A stretch of 64,000 bases of DNA from an uncultured Lachnospiraceae bacterium (GTDB lineage: Bacteria > Bacillota > Clostridia > Lachnospirales > Lachnospiraceae): NCBI GenBank assembly GCA_900551895.1, contig URXX01000006.1, positions 62,001-126,000 on the forward strand. The letters are read 5' to 3'. Position 1 is the first letter of the stretch. Each line of letters begins with the position of its first letter. A program made the translations under genes and the position numbers. The notes beneath the pieces were generated by a model that was not told the DNA's origin, did no database searches, and was given only the letters and a program-made list of their open reading frames with translations. Shown here piece after piece: positions 7,790 to 17,271 of this stretch.

Positions 7790-8791
7790 ATGAGATTGAA
7801 AAAAGAAAAGGCATTGGAAGTAGCACAGATGCCGCGTAAAGCATATGACGTAAGCGGAACAATTCCCGCAGAAGCGTTTGAACATATCGGAACAGATGCG
7901 GAAAGCATGGAATCCATTGCACGTCCGTCAGTAAGTTTTTGGAAAGACGCATTTAACCGTGTAAAGAAAAGTAAAGTGGCTGTTGTCTGTCTTGTACTTT
8001 TATTATTGTTATTACTTGGGGCTATCTTTATCCCAATGATTAGCCCGTTTGATTATTCATCACAGAATGTTGCATTTGCAAACCAGCCGATTATGAGTGA
8101 AGATCCTGTAACCGGTCAGACACATATTTTCGGAACAGATGCTCTTGGTCGTGATGTGTTTGTCCGTGTTTGGATGGGGGCGAGAGTTTCCCTTACAGTT
8201 GCGATTGTCGTAGCATTGATTGACTGTTTCATCGGTGTTATCTACGGCGGTATTTCAGGTTACTTCGGAGGAGCGGTTGATAACGTGATGATGCGTATTG
8301 TGGAAATCATCAGTGGTATTCCATATTTGATTATCGTTATTCTTTTAATGACAGTATTACCTCGTGGTATCGGAACGATTATCGTTGCTTACTCTCTGAC
8401 AGGGTGGACCGGTATGGCGCGACTTGTCCGTGGGCAGGTAGTCAGCCTCGGAGAGCAGGAATTTGTTATTGCTGCCAAATCAATGGGAGCAAAACCGGCA
8501 AGAATTATTTCTAAGCATTTAGTACCGAATATTTTAAGTGTTATTATCGTAAACATTACATTGGATATTCCGGCAGTTATCTTTACAGAAGCCTTCCTGT
8601 CTATGTTAGGTCTTGGTATTGCACCGCCGAAGGCTTCATGGGGAATTATGGCAAATGACGGTATTTTGACATTCCAAATGTATCCGAGCCTTTTGATAGT
8701 CCCTGCGATATTCATCTGTATTACGATGCTTTCGTTCAACTTATTGGGTGACCAGTTAAGGGATGCATTTGACCCTAAATTAAGGAGGTAA
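7790..8791 (+). CDS. oppC: Oligopeptide ABC transporter permease OppC
   Basis: Second membrane subunit of the importer. The 333-residue protein has an unusually long cytoplasmic N-terminus (about 60 residues, including RPSVSFWKDAFNRVKKSKVA, the OppC_N region) before the first membrane segment. GTDALGRDVFVRVWMGARVSL follows, then the EAA loop QEFVIAAKSMGAKPARIISKHL. The ATG at 7790 follows AAGGAG at eight bases; the in-frame GTG-type extension upstream overlaps oppB without a ribosome binding site. oppD begins six bases after its stop. Confidence 0.95.
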   Translation: MRLKKEKALEVAQMPRKAYDVSGTIPAEAFEHIGTDAESMESIARPSVSFWKDAFNRVKKSKVAVVCLVLLLLLLLGAIFIPMISPFDYSSQNVAFANQPIMSEDPVTGQTHIFGTDALGRDVFVRVWMGARVSLTVAIVVALIDCFIGVIYGGISGYFGGAVDNVMMRIVEIISGIPYLIIVILLMTVLPRGIGTIIVAYSLTGWTGMARLVRGQVVSLGEQEFVIAAKSMGAKPARIISKHLVPNILSVIIVNITLDIPAVIFTEAFLSMLGLGIAPPKASWGIMANDGILTFQMYPSLLIVPAIFICITMLSFNLLGDQLRDAFDPKLRR

Positions 8792-8797
8792 CTAGAA

Positions 8798-9796
8798 ATG
8801 GAACAGATTTTAAATATAGAAAATTTGCACGTTTCCTTTGATACATATGCAGGAGAAGTTCATGCAGTCAGAGGCGTTTCCCTTCATGTAGGTGAAGGGG
8901 AAGTGCTTGCAGTCGTTGGAGAAAGCGGTTGTGGTAAGAGTGTAACTGCTCAGACAATTATGAAATTAAATCCGATGCCGCCTGCAAGAATTAGAGAAGG
9001 AAGCATTGATTTATGCGGCAAAGATATTGTTGCAATGAGTGAAAAAGAAATGCAGGAAATTCGCGGACAGTTAGTCAGCATGATTTTCCAAGATCCAATG
9101 ACTTGTTTAAACCCGACAATGAAAGTCGGAAAACAGTTGACGGAAACGTTGAAGAAACATAAGAAAATTTCTAAAGAGGACGAAAAAGCGGAAGCGATTA
9201 AACTGTTGAACATGGTACAGATTCCGAATGCGGAAGAGCGTGTAAATCAGTATCCGCATGAATTCTCAGGCGGTATGCGTCAGCGTGCCATGATCGCAAT
9301 GGCTTTGGCATGTAAACCGAAGTTATTGATTGCCGATGAGCCTACAACTGCGTTGGACGTAACAATTCAGGCTCAGATTATGAAATTACTTGCAGAGTTA
9401 GGAAAAGAAACAAAGACAGCAGTTATTTTGATTACCCATGATTTAGGTGTTGTGGCTAACCTTGCTGACCGTGTATCTGTTATGTATGCAGGTAAAGTAG
9501 TAGAGGAAGGAACAGTAGGTGATATTTTTTATCGCTATGCTCATCCATATACAGAAGCATTGTTAAAGAGTCTTCCTACAGTAGATACAAAGAAAGACGA
9601 AGAACTTGTTTCCATTCCGGGAACACCACCGGACTTATATGCTCCGCCACAGGGCTGTGCTTTTGCAAGCCGTTGTGAAAAATGTATGAAGATTTGTAAG
9701 AAAAACCAGCCTCCTGTATTTGATTTGGGAGAAGGACACAAAGCTTCATGCTGGCGTTTACATCCGGATTTTCCAGATAAAAAGGAGGAAAATTAG
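8798..9796 (+). CDS. oppD: Oligopeptide ABC transporter ATP-binding protein OppD
   Basis: Cytoplasmic ATPase that powers peptide import with OppF. The 332-residue protein has Walker A GESGCGKS near residue 45, Q-loop FQDPMTCLNP, signature SGGMRQR, Walker B LLIADEPTTALD and switch HDLGVV. A C-terminal oligopeptide/dipeptide transporter region carries a cysteine cluster (GCAFASRCEKCMKICKK) of the kind known to hold an iron-sulphur cluster in Dpp/Opp ATPases. The ATG follows AGGAGG at eight bases. oppF starts two bases past the stop. Confidence 0.96.
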   Translation: MEQILNIENLHVSFDTYAGEVHAVRGVSLHVGEGEVLAVVGESGCGKSVTAQTIMKLNPMPPARIREGSIDLCGKDIVAMSEKEMQEIRGQLVSMIFQDPMTCLNPTMKVGKQLTETLKKHKKISKEDEKAEAIKLLNMVQIPNAEERVNQYPHEFSGGMRQRAMIAMALACKPKLLIADEPTTALDVTIQAQIMKLLAELGKETKTAVILITHDLGVVANLADRVSVMYAGKVVEEGTVGDIFYRYAHPYTEALLKSLPTVDTKKDEELVSIPGTPPDLYAPPQGCAFASRCEKCMKICKKNQPPVFDLGEGHKASCWRLHPDFPDKKEEN

Positions 9797-9798
9797 CA

Positions 9799-10749
9799 AT
9801 GGAGAAATTAATCACACTAGAAAACGTATCAAAACATTTCCATGTGGGACGTAAACAGACATTGGTTGCGGTAAATAACGTAAGCATGGATATTTATAAA
9901 GGGGAAACACTCGGTGTCGTAGGTGAATCAGGTTGTGGAAAATCTACACTTGGACGTACGGTAATGGGGATATATAATGCAACTTCAGGAAAAATTACTT
10001 ATAACGGTGAAGAAGTAAATTTAAAGAAAACGAAAGACCGTTATGAATATTCTAAGAAAGCGCAGATTATTTTTCAGGATCCATATGCTTCATTAAATCC
10101 TCGTATGACAGTAGGAAGCATTATTGAAGAGGGTATGGAAATTCATAATATGTATACAAAAGAGAAACGCCGTGAACGTGTATATGAATTGCTTGAAACG
10201 GTTGGACTGAACAGAGAACACGCTAACCGTTTTCCACACGAATTTTCAGGTGGACAAAGACAGCGTATCGGTATTGCCCGTGCGTTGGCGGTAGAACCTG
10301 AATTTATCGTTTGTGATGAGCCGATTTCTGCTCTTGACGTTTCGATTCAGAGTCAGATTATTAACCTGTTAAAAAATCTTCAGGAAGAGCATGGCTTTAC
10401 TTATATGTTCATCGCTCACGACTTGAATATTGTAAAATATATTTCAGACAGAATCGCTGTTATGTACCTCGGCAACCTCGTGGAACTCGCAGATAGTGAT
10501 GAAATCTACGAGCACACGTTGCACCCATATAGTCAGGCGTTATTGGATGCGGTACCGATACCGGATCCAGAAAAAGAGTCTTTGAAAGAAAGAAAACTTT
10601 TATCAGGCGACGTACCAAGTCCAATTAACCCTAAACCAGGCTGTCCGTTTGCCGGACGTTGTCCAAAGGCAACTGAAGCCTGCAGAACGACATTCCCTGA
10701 ATTGAAAGAGGTAAGACCAAATCATTTTGTGGCGTGTCATTTATACTAA
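9799..10749 (+). CDS. oppF: Oligopeptide ABC transporter ATP-binding protein OppF
   Basis: Partner ATPase to OppD. The 316-residue protein has Walker A GESGCGKST, FQDPYASLNPRMTV, signature SGGQRQR, Walker B VCDEPISALD, HDLNIV, and a C-terminal cysteine cluster (PGCPFAGRCPKATEACR). The ATG is preceded by AAAGGAGG at the end of oppD. It is the last gene of the operon and is followed by a terminator, so the adjacent beta-galactosidase is probably transcribed separately. Confidence 0.96.
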   Translation: MEKLITLENVSKHFHVGRKQTLVAVNNVSMDIYKGETLGVVGESGCGKSTLGRTVMGIYNATSGKITYNGEEVNLKKTKDRYEYSKKAQIIFQDPYASLNPRMTVGSIIEEGMEIHNMYTKEKRRERVYELLETVGLNREHANRFPHEFSGGQRQRIGIARALAVEPEFIVCDEPISALDVSIQSQIINLLKNLQEEHGFTYMFIAHDLNIVKYISDRIAVMYLGNLVELADSDEIYEHTLHPYSQALLDAVPIPDPEKESLKERKLLSGDVPSPINPKPGCPFAGRCPKATEACRTTFPELKEVRPNHFVACHLY

Positions 10750-10767
10750 AGGAATAGAGAAATAGAT

Positions 10768-10804
10768 AAAAACAGAGTTACTATTTAAGTGGCTCTGTTT
10801 TTTT
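10768..10804 (+). terminator. Terminator after oppF
   Basis: AAAAACAGAG pairs with CTCTGTTTTT across a 15-base loop and runs into seven Ts. The 155 bases beyond it, up to the beta-galactosidase start, are AT-rich and show no promoter I can call with confidence. Confidence 0.85.
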
Positions 10805-10959
10805 GTCGAAAAAAGCGGAGAAGTTTTTTGAATTATAAAAATTAAGTATAAAAACTTTATAAATATATAGAAAAAAGAAAATAAAAATGTTAATATGAAT
10901 AAAAGGATTGGTGTTTGGTTTCGAAAAATATGCACTATTCACAAAAAGGAGGAGACGAA

Positions 10960-13900
10960 ATGAAAAAGAGAAATCGGCTCGTATCATTACTTTTGACAGG
11001 TGCGTTAATTGTGACTCCGGTGCTTGGCATGGACGGATTGACTTTGGAGGCAAATGCAGCGGACAATCAATTTAAAGGCGAAGAGTGGTACGACCAAATC
11101 GAGACGGTTGAGGTCAACCGAGAAGCCCCGAGGGCGACATTTACACCTTATGAATCGGCGGATAAGGCTTTGCAGAACGAAAAATCTGCTCTAGACGAGG
11201 CAGATGAAACGGGTTCTAAGTGGTACAAGACACTGAACGGAGAATGGAACTTTAAATATGCGGAGAAACCTGCAGACCGATTAAACAAAAAACGTGGCAA
11301 GGATGCCAAAAACTACAAAGAGGATTGGAACACGAAAGGTTGGGATAAAATCCAAGTTCCGAGCAATATTCAAACCCAAAAAGATGAAAAAGGAAACTTC
11401 AAGTATGACACACCAATTTATGTAAACCAAACATATCCGTGGGCAAATTATGAAACTGTTAAATACCACACGAACGGGTGGAACAAACCTGTTGCGCCGA
11501 CTGTGAAAAACAGTGTCGGACAGTACAAAAGAACTTTTGAAATACCAAAAGACTGGGACGGGCGTGAAGTGTTTGTATCGTTTCAGGGTGTGGAATCAGC
11601 ATTCTACCTCTATGTAAACGGCGAGAGAGTCGGATATGCTGAGGACAGTTATACGGCGGACGAATTTAATATTACGGACTATCTGAAAGAAGGAGAAAAC
11701 ACAATCGCAGTGGAGGTTTACCGCTGGTCAACGGGAAGTTATCTGGAAAATCAGGATTTTATCCGTCTGAGCGGTATTTTCAGAGATGTGTACTTGTATT
11801 CTAAAGACAAAGTGGAAATCCGTGATTTCTTTGTAAAGACAGACCTTGACGAAAACTATGAGAACGCAACTTTAACATTAGATGCGGACATCAGAAGCCT
11901 TGATAAGAATGTATCGGGCAAATATACGGTTAAAGCGGATTTGTACGAGATGAACAGCGATAAGAAAGTTTGGGATACTCCTCTTTCTTTCGATGTAAAT
12001 GTAAAATCGGGAAAAGAAAAGATTGAAGAACAGGCAGATGACAAGGGGCAGAGAGGAACAGGCTCTAAAGAAGTTATCAATCCAAAGAAATGGTTTGCGG
12101 ACACTCCGAATTTGTATCGCCTTTTAATTCAACTTGTAGACGCGAATGGTAAAGTGGTTGAAACAGTATGCCAAAGAGTCGGTTTCCGAGAAATCGGTAA
12201 AGTGGACATCAACGAGGCAGGACAGGAACAGGCGCAGATTAACGGCAAGAAAATTATGTTCCGCGGAACAAACCGCCATGAAACAGACCATATGAACGGA
12301 CGTGCTTTGACAAAAGAAGATATTCGCACAGACTTAATGACAATGAAACAGTTTAATGTGAATGCAATCCGTACTTCCCACTATCCGAATCATCCGTATA
12401 CATATGCGTTGGCAGATGAACTTGGAATTATGATGTGTGACGAGGCGAATATTGAGTCCCATAAAGGTTCTTTTGACGGTGGAGCAGACATCCCTTCAGG
12501 AGCATCGGTTTGGAACAATTCTGTCATGGACAGAACAATGAATATGGTAGAAAGAGATAAAAATCACGCCTCTGTTGTGATTTGGTCTTTAGGAAATGAG
12601 TCTACATATAAAGAACATGCAATGAATGAGAATTATTGTTTCAATAACTCAACAAAATGGATTTTACAACGTGATCCTTCAAGGCTGAGAAAGTACGAGC
12701 GTGATAACCGTTATACAAAAGGAAACCGTGAAAATTCTATGGTAGATATTTATTCTTCGCAGTACTGGGCGGTTTCCGCTGTGGAAAGTCATGTGACGAA
12801 TACGGCAAACAAAGCGCCTTATATTCAGTCTGAATATGCGCACGCAATGGGAAATGGTCTTGGTAACTTCAAAGAATACTGGGATGTATTCCGAAAATAC
12901 GAAAATGCACAGGGCGGATTTATTTGGGACTGGATGGATCAGTCTATTCAGACAACAGCAGTCAATAAGACCGACTATTATGTGAAAAATGATGATGGCA
13001 CGAAGACAGCGATTAAAGGAACGTTAGTGGACGGTCAGAAAGACAAAGCCCTTGACGGTTATGTACTTGTTCCAAACAAATCTGCGAACAGTAAAGCGAT
13101 TACATTGGGAGCATGGGTAAAATATAACGGCGGAAACGGAAGCGACCAAGCGATTATTGCAAAAGGTGATTCAGGCTATAATTTGAAGATAACAAAGGCA
13201 AACGATCAGATTGAATTTTTCGTTGACGGTTGGACTGACGGAACTTTGACAGCGCCGTTCCCGAAAGAAAAAATCGGCAAATGGACATATCTTGCAGGAA
13301 CGTATGAGAACGGAAAATATACACTGTACGCTGACGGAGAAAAACTTGGTGAAAAAACAATCACTAAGGGAGAAACGGTAGATACTGAACCATATAAAAT
13401 CGGTATCGGGGAAGATCCTGAGTATGCGGGAAGAAGATTTAACGGTCTGATTGACGGTGTTCGCGTGCTAAATATTGCGAATGCAGATCCGAATTATCAG
13501 CCGAAAGACAGTGAAGTTGTATATGCTATGGACTTTAAGGATGATGAAATTGTCGCAGAGGGAACAAACTACCCTGAAGGAACTACTTACTTTGGTTACG
13601 GCGGTGACTGGGGCGAAAAAGTGACGGACAGAGATTTCTGTTGTAACGGTCTGATGAATGCGGACAGAACACCTTCGCCGGAATTGTACGAAGTGAAGAA
13701 AGTGCATCAGGAGGTTTCTTTCTATGATGACGGTGAAGCAAAAGACGGAAAAGTTCGTATTGTAAATGAATTTTTAAATACAAACTTAAATGAGTACGAT
13801 ATTGCATGGAAGTTGTTGAAAGATAACGGTATTGTAAAACAGGGCATGCTCACTGAGGAAGAGAAAAATATTGAAGCCGGAGCAGAAAAAGTTATCGAAT

Positions 13901-16900
13901 TAAAAGATTTCCCTGAAATCAAAGGAGTAGAAGGCTCTGACTATATTTTGGAATTTAACGTAACATTAAAAGAAAATCGGAATTGGGCGGGAACATATGG
14001 CGGAAAGAAAGGAAATGAGATTGCATTTGAGCAGTTAGAACTTTCTTATGAAGATGAAACGCCACGTCCGACAATTAATGTAGATGACGCGAATAATGTT
14101 ACAGTTCAAGACGGCGAAAAAGACCTTGTTCTCAGCGGAAGCGAGAAAGACGGAGATAAATTCTCTGTAACAATCGACAAGACAACAGGCTATATCACAA
14201 ACTATACGGTAAATGATGAAGTTCTCTTAAAAGACGGACCAAAACCGGATTATTGGAGAGCAAGAATAAGTAATGATCCGAATTTCGAAGACGGCATGAA
14301 AAATGCGGCGAAAAACTTTAAGGTAACAAACTGTAAAGTGGATGCAAAAGACAAAGTGGTAAACGTTCACGTAGAAGGAACGATTGAAGGGATTGACTCT
14401 CCGAATACAATCGATTATCAGATTTATGCAAACGGAGATATTGTTGTAACAAACAGTTTTACTCCTGCAAACAATGACGCAGTAGGCGACATCGCAAAAG
14501 TCGGTATGAGAATGGTTGTACCTTCTGCATATGAAAATGTGACTTACTACGGAAGAGGGCCACAGGAAAATTACGTGGACAGAAAGACTGGCGCAAGAGT
14601 AAGCATTTACAGAGATACGGTCATAAATATGTTTGAAGACAAATATGTAAGACCGCAGGAAAACGGTAACAGAAGTGATGTGAGATGGACAGCATTGACA
14701 AATGGCAAAAACGGCAAGGGCATTATGATTGCTGCGGAAGGCACAATGGATATGAGTGCATTACATTACACTTCAGAAGATATTCATAAAACATGGAACG
14801 ATTTCGGACACCCGCATCAAGTTCCGAAAACAGAAGATGTTGTTCTGTCTGTAGATACGGCACAGAGAGGACTTGGAAACGCAAGCTGCGGTCCCGGACC
14901 TTTAGGACAGTATACGTTACAGAAAGGACAGACATATACGCAGACATTTAGAATTACACCGATTACAAAGGCGGCAGCAGATGACAATGCATTTGTAAAA
15001 GAAAGAATGGAAAACAGTAAACTGGATGTAAACTCTACAATGCCGATTAAAAACATCACATTAGACGGAAAGGCGTTGTCGGGATTTAAAGCGTCGCAGA
15101 CAGAGTACACACATCAACTCTTTAACAAAGAAGATGTGAAACTTCCTGTAGTGGACGTTGTGAAAAACGGCGAAGACGTAAAAGTTCAGATTGAACAGGC
15201 AACATTAGACAAACCTGTAGCGACAATCCGTGCGACATCGGGATACGGAATTGAAAAAGTTTACACAATCAATTTCAAACTTGTGGAACAAATGTATATC
15301 AGTGATATGAACTGGACAGTTGACAAAGCGGGCTACAGTGCAAATATGCGTGATAAATGTACCTGTGGTGCAGAACTTGGCGTATGGGTTGACGGAAAAG
15401 CAACTAAATTTGACAAAGGGGTAGGTTCGCATGCACCTTCAGAAGTGACCGTAAACGTAGAAAACTTGGATGCGACAACATTCAAGGCGGTTGCGGGTAT
15501 CGGTAAAGAACAGAAAGGCAACAGTGACGTAAACTTTATTGTTAAAGTGGACGGCAAAGAAGTATTCCGCAAAGACGGGGTGAAATTTAAGACGTCTGTT
15601 CCTGTAAGTGTTGATATTCGAGGAGCAAAAACGGTTTCTCTCATTACAGAAACAAATGGTGCGGACTCAAACGACCATGCAACATGGGCAGACGCAAAAC
15701 TTGTTCACGAAGTTGTCTTTACGGAACTGGAAAAGGCAATCAAGGAATACGAAACAATCGCAGAACACAGTGCAGACTACTCCGAGAAAACATTTGCTGA
15801 CTACACAACGGCGTATGAAAGCGGAAAAGCAGTTCTTGACAAAGAGAATGCGAAACAGGAAGAAGTTGACAAAGCGGTAGTGACACTTAATGAAGCAAAA
15901 GCAGCCCTTGCAAATGTAGCAGAGTTGCGTCAAAAAGCAGAAGAGTACAAAGGGTTAGATGCTAATCTTTATCTGAAAGACAGTTACGATGCACTTCAGA
16001 AAGTAGTTGAAGAAGCGTTTGCGCTCGCCGATAATGAAAATACAACGGCAGAGCAGGTAAGTGCAATGATGAAATCTTTGAAAGACGCATTTGCCAAATT
16101 AATTCCGTTAGATGAAAATCGTCAGAAACTGATTGATGCAATCGGAGCATTTGAAGAACTGGCTGAGAAACAGGAAGCAGAACAGTGCTACACAGAAGGA
16201 AGTTGGAATGCATACAAAGATTTAATTGATGATGCGAAAGAAATGTTAAACAACGCAGAAGCGACAGGAGAAGACATTACAGCCCTTGTTGACAAAATCA
16301 ATCAGGCAAAAGATTCTCTCGTTGACATCAGCGTATTGAGAAAAGTTGTCGTTGAATTAAATTACGATGAAGTAAATTACACGGCGAAATCTTATGCGAA
16401 ATATGAAGCGCTTGTAAAAGCGGCAGAAGATATTCTTGCAAAAGCAGACGCAACTCAGGAAGAAGTGGATAAAGCCATTGAAAGCCTTAGCAAAGAAAAC
16501 GTAGAAAATATTCTTGTGGACATTTCTGCATTGAAGAGTTTAGTATCTGAAGCGGAAAAACTTGAACAGGAAGATTACGAAGAGGACGCATGGCAGACAC
16601 TTCAGAATGAAATCGGTAAAGCGAAAGACTTATATCGGGAGGCGACAAAAGAACAGGTTGCAGAACAACTGAAAACATTGCAGGTGGCAATGGATGATGT
16701 GAAAGAACCTGACAAACCGATTGATCCTGATCCGGAACCGCCGATTGATCCGGAACCTGAGCCGCCAATCGATAACGGTGGAGGAAACGGAAATGGTGGA
16801 AATGGCAGTGGAAGCGGAAATAACGGAAATGGAACTGGCAGCGGAAATGGAAACGACAGTGGAAACGGTAATGTAACGGGCAACGCCGGAAGCGGAAACA

Positions 16901-17037
16901 ATACTTCCGGCAAAACGCACGGAGCGGCAAAGACAGGAGATGCAACTCCGATTGCCCTTTGGGGTGCGTTGCTCGCAGCAGCGGCAGCAGCAGGCATTAC
17001 TTGTGTTTGCGCTAAGAGGAGAAAAGAAGACAGGTAA
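10960..17037 (+). CDS. Giant secreted multi-domain beta-galactosidase (GH2), wall-anchored
   Basis: Predicted to hydrolyse terminal beta-galactosides at the cell surface. The 2025-residue product has a signal peptide ending near LEANAAD. GH2 sugar-binding, Ig-like and TIM-barrel domains follow, with acid/base Glu547 in LGNEST and nucleophile Glu625 in QSEYAHAMGN; the 78-residue spacing is close to E. coli LacZ. A LamG-type lectin domain (about 688-845) sits directly after the barrel. Next come an Ig-like segment, a beta-galactosidase small-chain domain (about 1065-1340), an NPCBM-like domain (about 1445-1586) and five FIVAR-type helical repeats (about 1588-1917). A Pro- and Gly/Asn-rich linker then leads to a degenerate sorting signal AAKTGD, a hydrophobic span and KRRKEDR. 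The ATG at 10960 follows AAAGGAGG. Host mucin or milk glycans are plausible targets, by inference. Confidence 0.93.
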   Translation: MKKRNRLVSLLLTGALIVTPVLGMDGLTLEANAADNQFKGEEWYDQIETVEVNREAPRATFTPYESADKALQNEKSALDEADETGSKWYKTLNGEWNFKYAEKPADRLNKKRGKDAKNYKEDWNTKGWDKIQVPSNIQTQKDEKGNFKYDTPIYVNQTYPWANYETVKYHTNGWNKPVAPTVKNSVGQYKRTFEIPKDWDGREVFVSFQGVESAFYLYVNGERVGYAEDSYTADEFNITDYLKEGENTIAVEVYRWSTGSYLENQDFIRLSGIFRDVYLYSKDKVEIRDFFVKTDLDENYENATLTLDADIRSLDKNVSGKYTVKADLYEMNSDKKVWDTPLSFDVNVKSGKEKIEEQADDKGQRGTGSKEVINPKKWFADTPNLYRLLIQLVDANGKVVETVCQRVGFREIGKVDINEAGQEQAQINGKKIMFRGTNRHETDHMNGRALTKEDIRTDLMTMKQFNVNAIRTSHYPNHPYTYALADELGIMMCDEANIESHKGSFDGGADIPSGASVWNNSVMDRTMNMVERDKNHASVVIWSLGNESTYKEHAMNENYCFNNSTKWILQRDPSRLRKYERDNRYTKGNRENSMVDIYSSQYWAVSAVESHVTNTANKAPYIQSEYAHAMGNGLGNFKEYWDVFRKYENAQGGFIWDWMDQSIQTTAVNKTDYYVKNDDGTKTAIKGTLVDGQKDKALDGYVLVPNKSANSKAITLGAWVKYNGGNGSDQAIIAKGDSGYNLKITKANDQIEFFVDGWTDGTLTAPFPKEKIGKWTYLAGTYENGKYTLYADGEKLGEKTITKGETVDTEPYKIGIGEDPEYAGRRFNGLIDGVRVLNIANADPNYQPKDSEVVYAMDFKDDEIVAEGTNYPEGTTYFGYGGDWGEKVTDRDFCCNGLMNADRTPSPELYEVKKVHQEVSFYDDGEAKDGKVRIVNEFLNTNLNEYDIAWKLLKDNGIVKQGMLTEEEKNIEAGAEKVIELKDFPEIKGVEGSDYILEFNVTLKENRNWAGTYGGKKGNEIAFEQLELSYEDETPRPTINVDDANNVTVQDGEKDLVLSGSEKDGDKFSVTIDKTTGYITNYTVNDEVLLKDGPKPDYWRARISNDPNFEDGMKNAAKNFKVTNCKVDAKDKVVNVHVEGTIEGIDSPNTIDYQIYANGDIVVTNSFTPANNDAVGDIAKVGMRMVVPSAYENVTYYGRGPQENYVDRKTGARVSIYRDTVINMFEDKYVRPQENGNRSDVRWTALTNGKNGKGIMIAAEGTMDMSALHYTSEDIHKTWNDFGHPHQVPKTEDVVLSVDTAQRGLGNASCGPGPLGQYTLQKGQTYTQTFRITPITKAAADDNAFVKERMENSKLDVNSTMPIKNITLDGKALSGFKASQTEYTHQLFNKEDVKLPVVDVVKNGEDVKVQIEQATLDKPVATIRATSGYGIEKVYTINFKLVEQMYISDMNWTVDKAGYSANMRDKCTCGAELGVWVDGKATKFDKGVGSHAPSEVTVNVENLDATTFKAVAGIGKEQKGNSDVNFIVKVDGKEVFRKDGVKFKTSVPVSVDIRGAKTVSLITETNGADSNDHATWADAKLVHEVVFTELEKAIKEYETIAEHSADYSEKTFADYTTAYESGKAVLDKENAKQEEVDKAVVTLNEAKAALANVAELRQKAEEYKGLDANLYLKDSYDALQKVVEEAFALADNENTTAEQVSAMMKSLKDAFAKLIPLDENRQKLIDAIGAFEELAEKQEAEQCYTEGSWNAYKDLIDDAKEMLNNAEATGEDITALVDKINQAKDSLVDISVLRKVVVELNYDEVNYTAKSYAKYEALVKAAEDILAKADATQEEVDKAIESLSKENVENILVDISALKSLVSEAEKLEQEDYEEDAWQTLQNEIGKAKDLYREATKEQVAEQLKTLQVAMDDVKEPDKPIDPDPEPPIDPEPEPPIDNGGGNGNGGNGSGSGNNGNGTGSGNGNDSGNGNVTGNAGSGNNTSGKTHGAAKTGDATPIALWGALLAAAAAAGITCVCAKRRKEDR

Positions 17038-17043
17038 ATAATG

Positions 17044-17068
17044 AGGCGGTCGATATCAATCGACCGTC
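17044..17068 (+). terminator. Hairpin after the beta-galactosidase gene
   Basis: GGCGGTCGAT pairs with ATCGACCGTC over a four-base loop, followed by a broken T-run (TTGTTATG). It is probably a terminator, though a weak one. Confidence 0.6.
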
Positions 17069-17112
17069 TTGTTATGTGTTTGGACAATGTTTTAACAGTT
17101 GTGAAAAACCTC

Positions 17113-17141
17113 TTGACAAGCCTGAGGGGGTATGGTACAGT
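17113..17141 (+). promoter_or_regulatory. Promoter of rpoB-rpoC
   Basis: TTGACA (17113-17118) and TACAGT (17136-17141) are 17 bases apart, giving an approximately 125-base untranslated leader before rpoB. The site is needed because rpoBC is cut off from rplJL by the opp and beta-galactosidase genes. Confidence 0.75.
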
Positions 17142-17271
17142 TGAAGATGCACTATTGTGGAAAATCATGCCCACATAATGCGATGAAAATCGGTGAAAAA
17201 GCCGTTTTTCATTGTATATTACGAGGAAAATAACATGAGAGCCAAATAAATATACAAGGAGTGAAACGTCA

